Assembly: GCA_016874935.1 (NCBI GenBank)
Contig: VGSS01000016.1
Location: 1-37,142 of the forward strand
Source of the DNA: Deltaproteobacteria bacterium
GTDB taxonomy: Bacteria > Desulfobacterota > BSN033 > UBA1163
Length of the DNA stretch: 37,142 bases
Reading direction: 5' to 3'
Shown here piece after piece: positions 22,169-30,472 of the stretch. The translations under genes and the position numbers were made by a program. Within the stretch, counting starts at the first letter, position 1. Each line of letters starts with the position of its first letter. Under the pieces are notes generated by a model. The model searched no databases and was not told where the DNA came from. It saw nothing but the letters and a program-made list of their open reading frames with translations.

Positions 22169-22981
22169 ATGTCTTCTACATTCTTTGCCAATCTTCGAAA
22201 CAATCCCGAATTGAAAAGCCTCTACGAGATCTCCCTGCTCTCTCCCCAGATTCAACTCCAGGAATATTTTCTTGAGGTAATGACCACACTCTCTAAATAT
22301 TTTCCCATCGGTTATGCGGCGATTATCCTACAGGACGCAAAGAAAGGTTCTCTTCATGTGGAAGCCCTTTATGGAACCGAAATGGAAAACCATCCCCATC
22401 ATTGTCAGAGCAGGAAAGGGATCATCGGTGAGGTCCTTCAATCCCGGCAACCCATGCCCATTCAGAATGTGAACCAGGAACCCCTTTATGAGGAGGCCAT
22501 CAAGAGTCCGAAACAGACGGATAAAATGCAGCCGCCGTTGCTCTGCATCCCTCTCATCGACGAAAGCGAAACCATTGGAGTCATGAATATCAATCCTCTT
22601 TATGGATCCAGAGATGAATTCGCCCAAGACTTTCATTTCCTCTCTATTCTTTCGGCTATTCTCTCCCCCACGATCAGAAATTATCATCTGAAGAAAGCGG
22701 AACTTCATGGAGGATCGAGAAGAGCAAAATTAAAAACTTCTTTATTGGAAGAGATACTCGAAGAGAGATTGACAGAGGTTTTAAACAAGATTGATCCCTA
22801 TGTGGAGTCGAAGAGCAGGACCGGCCTCCTCGACGATATCACTTCGCTCGTGGAAAAGATCCTGATCAAATCGGCGATGAAAAAGGTGGGCTATGTTCAG
22901 ACCTCTGCTGCTAAGCTTCTGGGGATCAATCGCAACACCCTCCGAACGAAGATGAAAGAGTTGAAAATTAAACCACGTTAA
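22169..22981 (+). CDS. GAF-domain regulator with Fis-type DNA-binding tail
   Basis: A 270-residue regulator. The N-terminal GAF domain (about 30-170) shows LSKYFPIGYAAIILQD, then RKGIIGEVLQSRQPMPIQNV and LCIPLIDESETIGVMNI. The C-terminus (about 215-268) is a Fis helix-turn-helix: LVEKILIKSAMKKVGYVQTS, then AAKLLGINRNTLRTKMKEL. NifA/NtrC-type activators have these two ends with a sigma-54 AAA+ domain between them; here that central domain is absent, so it cannot open sigma-54 promoters itself. GAGGAG precedes the ATG. Targets unknown. Confidence 0.78.
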   Translation: MSSTFFANLRNNPELKSLYEISLLSPQIQLQEYFLEVMTTLSKYFPIGYAAIILQDAKKGSLHVEALYGTEMENHPHHCQSRKGIIGEVLQSRQPMPIQNVNQEPLYEEAIKSPKQTDKMQPPLLCIPLIDESETIGVMNINPLYGSRDEFAQDFHFLSILSAILSPTIRNYHLKKAELHGGSRRAKLKTSLLEEILEERLTEVLNKIDPYVESKSRTGLLDDITSLVEKILIKSAMKKVGYVQTSAAKLLGINRNTLRTKMKELKIKPR

Positions 22982-22988
22982 CCCAATT

Positions 22989-23069
22989 GCGGAGTGCGGA
23001 GTGCGGAGTGTGGAATTTACTCCGAAATCCCTGCCTGCGGCAGGCAGGCGCATTCCGAATTCCGAAATC
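22989..23069. repeat. Tandem heptamers (GCGGAGT) with palindromes
   Basis: Three exact GCGGAGT heptamers and one GTGGAAT (22989-23016) start 8 nt after the GAF-Fis stop. They are followed by the palindrome CCTGCCTGCGGCAGGCAGG (23030-23048) and ATTCCGAATTCCGAAATC, which can pair with the heptamers. Confidence 0.72.
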
Positions 23070-23114
23070 AGATGCCCTTGCAAAGAATCCAACGAAAAGT
23101 CACAATTTACATCG

Positions 23115-23792
23115 ATGACAAACCCAAAAGAAAATATGGAAGAGATAAGGACTCTGTGCCGCAAGTGGGGCGCCTCGCTCTTTGGGGTTGCCGATCTTAG
23201 TTTTTTGAAAAAAGAAGAGATCCTTCTTCCCTCCGGCACCATCGACCGTCTCCCTTTTGCCATCTCTGTGGGGTATCCTCTCTCCGACTCGATTCTCGAA
23301 GGAATCGAGGGTGCCCCCTCACCTCACTACTTTCATCACTATCAGAGGGTCAATATTCTCCTCGATACGATCGGCCTCGTCGTTTCTTCAACCATTCAGG
23401 AAAAAGGATGCCGGGCCATGCCCATTGCAACCTCACAGATTGTGGACTGGAAGAACCAGAAAGGCCATCTCTCGCACAAACATTTGGCCCGTTGGGCAGG
23501 GTTGGGTTGGATTGGCAGGAATAATCTCCTCGTCAATGAAAAGTTTGGCTCCAGGGTTCGCCTCGTCACCATTCTTACTGATCTTCCTCTTGAGGCCAAT
23601 TCTCCTCTTGGGAAGGATTGTGGTTCCTGCCGGGCCTGCATAAAAGTCTGCCCGGCGGAGGCCATTAAAGAAAGACCGGAAGATTTCGATCACCTCCGAT
23701 GCTACGAACAACTGAAGGCCTTTTCAAAAACTCTCCATTTCAGCCATCATATCTGTGGCATCTGTGTGAAAGCCTGCCGAGGACCTAAATAG
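23115..23792 (+). CDS. Double [4Fe-4S] cluster protein, short QueG-like
   Basis: A protein of about 225 residues. Two ferredoxin-type Cys sets lie near the end (CGSCRACIKVCPAEAI, then HHICGICVKACRG with an earlier Cys at RCYEQL). Before them comes a QueG-like segment (HLARWAGLGWIGRNNLLVNE, then FGSRVRLVTILTDL). It resembles the N-terminal half of epoxyqueuosine reductase QueG but lacks its C-terminal HEAT repeats and is much shorter, so tRNA modification is possible but unproven. The longer frame back to 23001 runs through the heptamer block and is unlikely. ATG at 23115 or 23136 is the true start. Confidence 0.7.
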   Translation: MTNPKENMEEIRTLCRKWGASLFGVADLSFLKKEEILLPSGTIDRLPFAISVGYPLSDSILEGIEGAPSPHYFHHYQRVNILLDTIGLVVSSTIQEKGCRAMPIATSQIVDWKNQKGHLSHKHLARWAGLGWIGRNNLLVNEKFGSRVRLVTILTDLPLEANSPLGKDCGSCRACIKVCPAEAIKERPEDFDHLRCYEQLKAFSKTLHFSHHICGICVKACRGPK

Positions 23793-23818
23793 CATAGAGC
23801 ATGGAGCATAGCACATAG
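23791..23818. repeat. Tandem heptamers (AGCATAG)
   Basis: Four heptamers AGCATAG, AGCATGG, AGCATAG, CACATAG begin inside the stop codon of the preceding gene. ATTGGTTATTGG-type words follow to about 23900. Confidence 0.72.
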
Positions 23819-23935
23819 CGAATAACCAAAACCAATGATCAAACTTTTTTAGTCATTGGTGATTGGAATTTATTTGGAATTTGGTTATTGGTTGTGGGGA
23901 ATTGGTTTAGCGGAGGACAACTTATTCTCGCGTTG

Positions 23936-25816
23936 ATGAGTAATATGGCAGTTATCAAAGACTACGATGTGATTGTGGTGGGGGGAGGCCATGCGGGCAT
24001 TGAAGCCTCCCTGGCTTGCTCCCGGATGGGACACCCTACCCTTCTCATCACTCAGAATATCGATCAGATCGGCTACCTGTCCTGCAATCCTGCCATTGGC
24101 GGCCTGGCCAAGGGCCACCTGGTGAAGGAGATCGATGCCCTGGGCGGGGATATGGCCAGGGCTACGGATGAGACGGGAATCCAGTTCAAGCAACTCAACA
24201 CCACCAGGGGACCGGCGGTTCGTTCCTCAAGGGCACAGGTGGATCGTCAGACATACCGGCTCCGGATGATAAACGCGGTGGAGGGTCAAAAAGATCTCAC
24301 TGTCAAGCAAGCCACCGTTGAAGAGATCATCCTTGACGGGAATAAGGTCATTGGAGTGAGGACAGAGGCAGACGATATGATTCAGGGGAAAACCTTGATT
24401 CTTGCCCCGGGAACCTTTCTCAATGGTCTTGTTCATGTCGGCCTGACCCATTTTCCCTCCGGCAGGATGGGGGACCCTCCTTCCATAGGCTTATCCGAAT
24501 CGCTCAAAAGATTGGGATTTCGAATAGGAAGGCTTAAGACCGGGACCACGCCAAGGCTCGATGGCAACACCATCGACTTTTCAGAACTCACTCCTCAATA
24601 TGGAGATGAACCTCCGATCCCTTTCTCTTTTTCAACTGAAAAGATCGAAAGGCAGCAGCTCCCCTGCTACATCACCTATACCAACCTGACCACTCACGAG
24701 ATTATCAAGAGCGGCCTTGACCGGTCCCCTTTATACCGTGGAATTATCAAAGGGATCGGTCCCAGATATTGTCCTTCGATTGAGGATAAGGTGGTTCGCT
24801 TTGCCGAGAAGAAGAGGCACCAGATTTTTCTCGAACCTGATGGAAGAGATACGAAAGAGATCTACCCGAATGGAATCTCCACCAGCCTTCCACTCGATAT
24901 CCAGATAAAGATGCTGAGATCGATTCAGGGTCTTAAGAATGTGGAGATCATCCGGCCAGGTTATGCCATTGAATACGACTTTGTCGATCCGACAGAACTG
25001 AAACCCTCCCTCGAAACAAAAAAGATCAGTGGACTCTTTCATGCCGGACAGATCAACGGAACATCGGGCTATGAAGAGGCTGCCGGACAGGGGTTGATGG
25101 CCGGAATCAATGCCGCTCTTTATATCCGGGGAAGAGAGCCTCTCGTCCTAAAACGCTCTGATGCCTATATCGGCGTATTGATCGATGACCTGGTCACAAA
25201 AGGGACCTCGGAGCCATATCGAATGTTTACCTCCAGGGCAGAATATCGTCTCCACTTAAGAGAAGATAATGCCGATCTGAGGTTGAGAGAAATAGGCTAT
25301 CAAATCGGATTGGTAAAAGAAGAGGATTATCGGATTTTTTTAGAGAAAAAGTCTGCAATCGAAAAGACCCTTCTTAGAATTTCAGAATCGAAAATCACCC
25401 CCGCCAGGGAAAACAATGAAATCCTCCATCGTTGGGGATGCACTCCTCTGAAGAAAGAAGCTTCCCTCCGGGAATTATTGAAAAGGCCTGAAATTCATTT
25501 TTCGCACCTTTCAAGTTTTGATCGAGACTTGGATAGCCTCAGAAAAGAGGTTTGCGAGCAGGTCGAATTTCAGGTCAAATATGACGGTTATATCAAGAGA
25601 CAGATGGAACTGATCGAGAGATTTAAAAAACTGGAGGAGGTAAACTTTCCTGAGAATTTTGATTTTCATTCGATCATCGGCCTCTCCACAGAAGTGTCGG
25701 AGAAACTCATCAAAATCAGGCCCATGACCCTCGGTCAGGCCTCAAGAATTTCAGGCATCACTCCCGCCGCCCTTTCCATCCTCACGATCCATCTGAAAAA
25801 ACAGGGATATTTATGA
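23936..25816 (+). CDS. mnmG: tRNA uridine 5-carboxymethylaminomethyl modification enzyme MnmG
   Basis: A 626-residue FAD enzyme. With MnmE it adds the carboxymethylaminomethyl group to wobble uridine 34 of certain tRNAs. FAD motif VVGGGHAGIEAS is near residue 13; SCNPAIGGLAKGHLVKEIDA and ALGGDMARATDETGIQFK are the classical conserved blocks, then GTTPRLDG, AGQINGTSGYEEAAGQGLMA and FTSRAEYRLHLREDNADLRL. The C-terminal helical MnmE-binding region ends in LGQASRISGITPAALSIL. The start at 23936 gives the usual short leader before the FAD motif; the GGAGGA at 23911 is rather far away. It stands alone here. Confidence 0.95.
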   Translation: MSNMAVIKDYDVIVVGGGHAGIEASLACSRMGHPTLLITQNIDQIGYLSCNPAIGGLAKGHLVKEIDALGGDMARATDETGIQFKQLNTTRGPAVRSSRAQVDRQTYRLRMINAVEGQKDLTVKQATVEEIILDGNKVIGVRTEADDMIQGKTLILAPGTFLNGLVHVGLTHFPSGRMGDPPSIGLSESLKRLGFRIGRLKTGTTPRLDGNTIDFSELTPQYGDEPPIPFSFSTEKIERQQLPCYITYTNLTTHEIIKSGLDRSPLYRGIIKGIGPRYCPSIEDKVVRFAEKKRHQIFLEPDGRDTKEIYPNGISTSLPLDIQIKMLRSIQGLKNVEIIRPGYAIEYDFVDPTELKPSLETKKISGLFHAGQINGTSGYEEAAGQGLMAGINAALYIRGREPLVLKRSDAYIGVLIDDLVTKGTSEPYRMFTSRAEYRLHLREDNADLRLREIGYQIGLVKEEDYRIFLEKKSAIEKTLLRISESKITPARENNEILHRWGCTPLKKEASLRELLKRPEIHFSHLSSFDRDLDSLRKEVCEQVEFQVKYDGYIKRQMELIERFKKLEEVNFPENFDFHSIIGLSTEVSEKLIKIRPMTLGQASRISGITPAALSILTIHLKKQGYL

Positions 25817-26058
25817 GTTTAGGCCCTTAGGAAATCGATATCGACAAAAGATTGTCGATGATTTGGGAAAAACAAATGGTAGCCGAAGGCTTTAGCCTGC
25901 GTATCGGCCTCCAATGTAATACCGGCCCTGAAACGCAACCCGAAGGTTGCGGCTACCAGGAAATAACCGCCCCGAAGGGGCCACCTCTTCCGGGCGAAGT
26001 CCCGGATGAGGTTTAGATTCTTACACATAAAGGTCTGAGAATTTATCTCTAACACTTT
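25817..26058. repeat. Hairpin-rich non-coding block after mnmG
   Basis: No convincing gene. GGTAGCC (25878-25884) and GGCTACC (25951-25957) bracket a region with the hairpin CGCAACC-CGAA-GGTTGCG (25934-25951), then CGCCCCGAAGGGGCC and TCCGGG...CCCGGA (25989-26006). These are multi-copy palindromic words of unknown role. Confidence 0.55.
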
Positions 26059-26352
26059 TCATGCAGCCGAAAGATCAATGGTTTCTTGAATAGCTTGATC
26101 CGTTTTATGAAACACAGCTTCTAATTTGGATTTTGAATGACCATTCAAAGACGGTCTGAACTGGAAAAGAGAATTGGCCATGGGGCCACGGATGCGTTTA
26201 TGAAAGAGAAGAAATAAGAGGGATGTCTTAATCCCTTTTTCGGGGAGGCGATAGCAATCGTGTTGAGGGTCTCGTTGAATTAAGCCATGGGGTTTCATTT
26301 TGCGTAAGTCATAACGGAGTTGAGCAAGGGGATGGGAATGGGGTAGGAGGCC
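26059..26352 (-). pseudogene. C-terminal remnant of a multi-copy winged-helix protein
   Basis: About 97 residues with an intact stop but no proper beginning. Segments LAQLRYDLRKMKPHGLIQRD, then CYRLPEKGIKTSLLFLLFHK, RGPMANSLFQFRPS and KLEAVFHKTDQAIQETIDL recall the conserved end of a family I have seen repeatedly in many genomes, but cannot name with certainty. They look like a winged helix plus a helical tail. The frame opens at 26376 inside the ABC exporter gene's last codons, so only the tail survives. It is probably debris from an insertion. Confidence 0.45.
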
Positions 26353-26362
26353 ATATGTTTGG

Positions 26363-28480
26363 CTAGGATCTTCCATATTGGAGTTGATAAAGCCTGTAGT
26401 ATAGGCCCTTCTTTGCCATCAACTCAGAATGGGTGCCGATCTCCCGGACCCTTCCCTTGTGGAGAACGATGATTCGATCCGCATATTGGATGGTTGAGAG
26501 GCGGTGGGCAATGACAATGGCCGTTCTCCCCTTGAGTAACCGTGTCAATCCTTCCTGAATGAATCGCTCTGTTTCCGGATCGACATGGGAGGTTGCCTCG
26601 TCAAGGATGAGGATCTTCGGATTGGCATAGAGGGCTCTTGCAAAGGCTAAGAGTTGTCTCTGCCCTGCGGATAATACTTCTCCTCCCTCTCCTACCCTGG
26701 TTTGATATTGATTGGCCAATCGCTCAATAAACTTATCCGCATTCACCACACGGGCCGCTTCCTTTACCCTTGCTCCATTTGCCCTCTGGTCTCCCAGCCT
26801 GATATTCTCCTCAATATCCCCTGAAAAGAGAAACGTGTCCTGCGTCACCAGGCCGATCTGTGACCGGAGATTGGACATATCTCTCTCTCGAATATCGATC
26901 CCGTCGAGCAGAATTTTCCCTTCTTCCAGTTCGTAAAACCGTTCGAAAAGAGAGAGGAGCGATGTCTTTCCAGCTCCAGTGGCTCCCACAATAGCGATTG
27001 TCTCTCCTTCGCGTACGGAAAAGGAAACTTCGTTGAGGACCCGGTCCTTTCCATTATATGAGAAGGAGACCTGTTGGAATTCGATATTCCCCTTGATCGT
27101 CCCTCTGATCGGTGAAAGGGACGGATGAATCTTCTCCTCCTGGCCGAGTAATCCGAAAATCCTTTCCAGTGAAGCCATGGCCGATTGCATAATATTATAT
27201 TTTTCGGAGAGGTCCCGGATAGGCTGAAAGAACATCCGGATATAAGAGAGAAAGGCGACGAGAACGCCAAGGCTGATGGCCTCCTGGATCACCTTGCCTC
27301 CTCCATACCAGATGATTAGCCCGATGGCTCCGGAGCTAAGAATTTCGACAAATGGAACAAAGAAGGCATAGATGGAAATCTGTCTCATATTGGCCAGGTA
27401 ATGAGCCTCATTGATCTTCTGGAATCGCTTCCCGTTCTCTTCTTCCCTCCTGAAGAGTTGAACCACCTGAATCCCTGCGAAATGTTCCTGGAGAAAACTG
27501 TTCATCTGGGCGATCTTGAATCGAATCTCACGAAAGGCATCCCTGGCCAGACGGCTGAAAAAGAGAGTGGTGATGAAGATCAAGGGAACGACCGAAAAGG
27601 AGATCAGGGCCATCTCCCGATGGAGGTGGAGAAGGATGATGACGATTCCGATCAGGAGGACGACATCTCTGAAAAGGTTGATGAGAACGGAGGTGAACAT
27701 TTCATGGACATTCTGAATATCATTGGTGAGGCGTGTGACGAGCCTTCCCACAGGATTCCTGTCGAAAAATGAGACCGGAAGATTCTGGAGATGGGAAAAG
27801 ACTTTCATCCGGAGGTCATGCATCATCTTTTGACCCGCCACCTCCATGGCATAGACCTGAAAAAAATTCAAACCGAAATGGACGGCCAGGATGAAGACGA
27901 TGAGGAGGGCGAGGTGAAAAACTCCTTCGATATCCCTTCCCCTCAGGTTGAGGCGATCCTCTCTTTCTAAGTCTTTCATCCGGTCCAAAGAGATGAAACA
28001 GTAAGGGCCGCTCCTTTCAAAAAAGGAGGGATATTTTTTGAGCAGGGCCTCCTCTTCCGGCTTTCGGGGCATAAAGAGGTAATATCGATTTTCCGAGAGC
28101 AAGCCGGCCTTCTGAAAGAGGGCCGCCTCTTTGCGTTCCATGGAACTTAAGGCATCCGGCGGAAGGAGAAATCCCCCTCCCCTCATGGGGATGAGATCTT
28201 TTTCAAATTCCCGGAGGAGCCTTCTCTCTTCCGGTGATCCGTCCCCGCGGAGAACCACCTCCCTCGCAGAGGTAATGATGTAACGGTCAATCGCCTCTTT
28301 GGTCAGGTAGGGAATGACCAGGTCAAGCACAGCCATGACCAGGACGAAGAAGAGGGAGAGGCCCATCAGAAGCCAGTAACGTCTGAGATAGGCCCCCAGC
28401 CGAACCATTAGTTTCAGGTCGTAGGGTTTTCCCAGTTTTCCCTCTTCCATATATCCAAAATCAGCGTACATAATTAACAA
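26363..28480 (-). CDS. ABC exporter subunit with large extracytoplasmic insert (canonical ATPase)
   Basis: A 705-residue fused membrane-ATPase half-transporter, about 120 longer than usual. The excess is a hydrophilic insert between membrane helices 1 and 2 (about 70-190; VVLRGDGSPEERRLLREFEK, then PSFFERSGPYCFISLDRM), facing the periplasm. The ATPase shows Walker A GATGAGKTS (about 495), signature LSAGQRQ (about 600), Walker B ILILDEATSHVD with catalytic Glu, and switch AHRLSTI. The signature Gly-to-Ala change is typical of one half of heterodimeric exporters. The partner is the upstream gene at 28596-30359. Substrate unknown. Confidence 0.88.
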   Translation of the reverse strand: MLIMYADFGYMEEGKLGKPYDLKLMVRLGAYLRRYWLLMGLSLFFVLVMAVLDLVIPYLTKEAIDRYIITSAREVVLRGDGSPEERRLLREFEKDLIPMRGGGFLLPPDALSSMERKEAALFQKAGLLSENRYYLFMPRKPEEEALLKKYPSFFERSGPYCFISLDRMKDLEREDRLNLRGRDIEGVFHLALLIVFILAVHFGLNFFQVYAMEVAGQKMMHDLRMKVFSHLQNLPVSFFDRNPVGRLVTRLTNDIQNVHEMFTSVLINLFRDVVLLIGIVIILLHLHREMALISFSVVPLIFITTLFFSRLARDAFREIRFKIAQMNSFLQEHFAGIQVVQLFRREEENGKRFQKINEAHYLANMRQISIYAFFVPFVEILSSGAIGLIIWYGGGKVIQEAISLGVLVAFLSYIRMFFQPIRDLSEKYNIMQSAMASLERIFGLLGQEEKIHPSLSPIRGTIKGNIEFQQVSFSYNGKDRVLNEVSFSVREGETIAIVGATGAGKTSLLSLFERFYELEEGKILLDGIDIRERDMSNLRSQIGLVTQDTFLFSGDIEENIRLGDQRANGARVKEAARVVNADKFIERLANQYQTRVGEGGEVLSAGQRQLLAFARALYANPKILILDEATSHVDPETERFIQEGLTRLLKGRTAIVIAHRLSTIQYADRIIVLHKGRVREIGTHSELMAKKGLYYRLYQLQYGRS

Positions 28481-28595
28481 TCACTCCGCTTTAGGACCGC
28501 TTCGCTCAAGGAGCACTATCGTTTTAGGTTAGAGGCAAAATCTATTGGCCTCAAACCTCAAGTCTTGCTATGCGAGACGCTCCTCTTCCCTCTAT

Positions 28596-30359
28596 CTACC
28601 TCTCCCTTTCCAGTTCTTCTTCCATCTCTCTCTCCCGGTAAAGCTTCGCGTAGATTCCCCCTCTTGAGAGAAGGGCTTCATGATCTCCCGCCTCCGCCAC
28701 CCTTCCCTTCTCGAGGACGACGATCCGGTCGGCCTTCCGGAGCGGAGCAATTCGATGGGTGACAAGGATGCTTGTCTTTCCTCTGAGAAATCTTTCTAAT
28801 CCGTCAAGAATCCGCTCTTCCGTCTGGATGTCCACCGAGGAGAGTCCATCATCAAGGACAAAGACCGGTGGATTCATCAAGACTGCCCTCGCAATGGCAA
28901 CCCGCTGTCTCTGTCCGCCGGAGAGGGTGATCCCCTTCTCACCGATCACCGTATCCAGGCCCGCGGGAAATCCCATAACCTCATCATGAATCTGTGCAAT
29001 TCGCGCTGCCTCTTCGATCTCTTCCAGGGTGGCGCCGGGTTTTCCAAAGGCAATATTCTCCCTGATCGTGTCGGAGAAGAGAAAGGTTTCCTGAGGGACA
29101 TAGCCGATCTCCCCCCTCAATCTCTTCAGGGGAAAGCAATGAATTTCAATTCCATCGAAGAAGATAGACCCTTCCGGAGATTCCATCATTCGAACCAGCA
29201 GATGACATAAGACGGTCTTGCCGGCCCCGGTCCTTCCAACGATGACCACCCTTTCCCCTTGATGGATGTCTAAATGGATGTCCTCAAGAAGCGGATCTTC
29301 TCCATTTCCTGATGAAACGGTCAGACCCCTGATCTCAATCCTTCCTTTCATAGAACCGGTGGCAATAACTTGCGGAGCGTCGAAAATTTCGGGCGCCTCC
29401 CCGAGTATCCGGTTGATACGGCCCATCGAGGCTGCTCCTCGTTGAATCATATTGATCGCCCATCCCAGGGCCATCATTGGCCAGGCGAGCATTCCCAGAT
29501 AGCTCATGAAGGCCACAAAATCGCCGGTGGAAATCGATTGAAGGATGGTTAATTTTCCGCCCAGATAAAGGACAATGGCCATGGAGAGGTTGGAGAGAAA
29601 GAGGAGAATGGGGAAAAACATCCCCCATATCCTGGTGATGCCGACATTCTTTTTGATATAATCCTGGCTAACGCGGGAAAGTTTATCTCTCTCTGCCTCC
29701 TCCTGGACATAGGCCTTGACGACACGGATTCCGGCAATCGACTCCCTCACCCTTTCGGTAAGCTGGGAAAAGGTTTTTTGAAGCGCTTCATAGCGCTTGT
29801 GAATCGTCCGGCTAAAGAAGAGGGTGATCACCGTGATCAACGGCATGGGAAGAACCGCGTAGAGGGTTAACAGGGGGTGGATATAGACCATGAAAAAGAG
29901 GGTCAGTATTCCCAGGATGATCGTATCGACGACGAACACCAGACCCAGAGCCATCGCCATCCGGACAGATTCAATGTCATTGATGGCATGGGCCATTAGA
30001 TCGCCTATCTTTGTCCGGGAGAAATAAGAAGGAGAGAGGGTTTGCAAATGGAGGAAGAAGCGGTCTCTCAGGGCTTTCTCCATTCGCCGTGAGGCCCCTA
30101 ACAAGAGATATCTCCAGACATAACGGAATCCGCCGATGCCAAAGGCCAGGATAAGGATCTGGGTTGCGTAAAGGAGAAGACCGTGGGAGGCGATATCGCC
30201 TGAAGTGAGATCATCGATGGCATGCTTCACCACCCTCGGGATGAGAAGCTGGAGGACATCGACGACGAGTAGCGCCGCAAGTCCTGTCAGGATTCGCCAT
30301 CGGTTCTTGATAAGGTCTTCTTTGAGGGTTTTGAAAGATTTGATTCCCTCCGTTTCCAT
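28596..30359 (-). CDS. ABC exporter subunit with degenerate Walker B (partner half)
   Basis: A half-transporter of about 587 residues. Membrane helices occupy 1-310; Walker A is GRTGAGKTVLCHLL (about 370), signature LSGGQRQRVAIARAV, Walker B VFVLDDGLSSVD with Asp in place of the catalytic Glu, and the switch His THRIAPL. This Asp marks the degenerate ATP site of heterodimeric exporters (TM287/288, BmrCD type). The start at 30359 (METEGIKSF) is preferred over a TTG at 30461, which would add 34 unlikely residues. It lies 115 bp upstream of the other half on the same strand. Confidence 0.88.
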   Translation of the reverse strand: METEGIKSFKTLKEDLIKNRWRILTGLAALLVVDVLQLLIPRVVKHAIDDLTSGDIASHGLLLYATQILILAFGIGGFRYVWRYLLLGASRRMEKALRDRFFLHLQTLSPSYFSRTKIGDLMAHAINDIESVRMAMALGLVFVVDTIILGILTLFFMVYIHPLLTLYAVLPMPLITVITLFFSRTIHKRYEALQKTFSQLTERVRESIAGIRVVKAYVQEEAERDKLSRVSQDYIKKNVGITRIWGMFFPILLFLSNLSMAIVLYLGGKLTILQSISTGDFVAFMSYLGMLAWPMMALGWAINMIQRGAASMGRINRILGEAPEIFDAPQVIATGSMKGRIEIRGLTVSSGNGEDPLLEDIHLDIHQGERVVIVGRTGAGKTVLCHLLVRMMESPEGSIFFDGIEIHCFPLKRLRGEIGYVPQETFLFSDTIRENIAFGKPGATLEEIEEAARIAQIHDEVMGFPAGLDTVIGEKGITLSGGQRQRVAIARAVLMNPPVFVLDDGLSSVDIQTEERILDGLERFLRGKTSILVTHRIAPLRKADRIVVLEKGRVAEAGDHEALLSRGGIYAKLYREREMEEELERER

Positions 30360-30472
30360 AATAAGTAAATTTAATCGACCCTTCTCAGAAAAGTCAACGG
30401 AACAAGCGACTAAATTTCTTGTCTTGACAACCTTTTCAGTTTTTGTGAAATTAAGGTTCAAAGGAAAAGAGA
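30360..30472. promoter_or_regulatory. Divergent promoter region, ABC exporter / HEAT protein
   Basis: Plus strand: perfect -35 TTGACA (30424-30429) with only a poor -10 (GAAATT, about 30447). Minus strand: TTGACT with an 18-nt spacer to TAAATT, just before the exporter ATG. Both are incomplete matches, so coordinates are approximate. Confidence 0.35.

Noticed and set aside
23001-23114. N-terminal extension of the QueG-like protein
   Set aside because: It is a translation of the GCGGAGT heptamer block and palindrome, not a conserved sequence.
2580-23818. CRISPR array
   Set aside because: The repeats are 6-8 nt words directly abutting each other with no unique spacers and no cas genes nearby.
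25819-26055. 78-codon minus-strand frame after mnmG
   Set aside because: It is a translation of multi-copy hairpin words (GGTAGCC, CGCAACC), not a gene.
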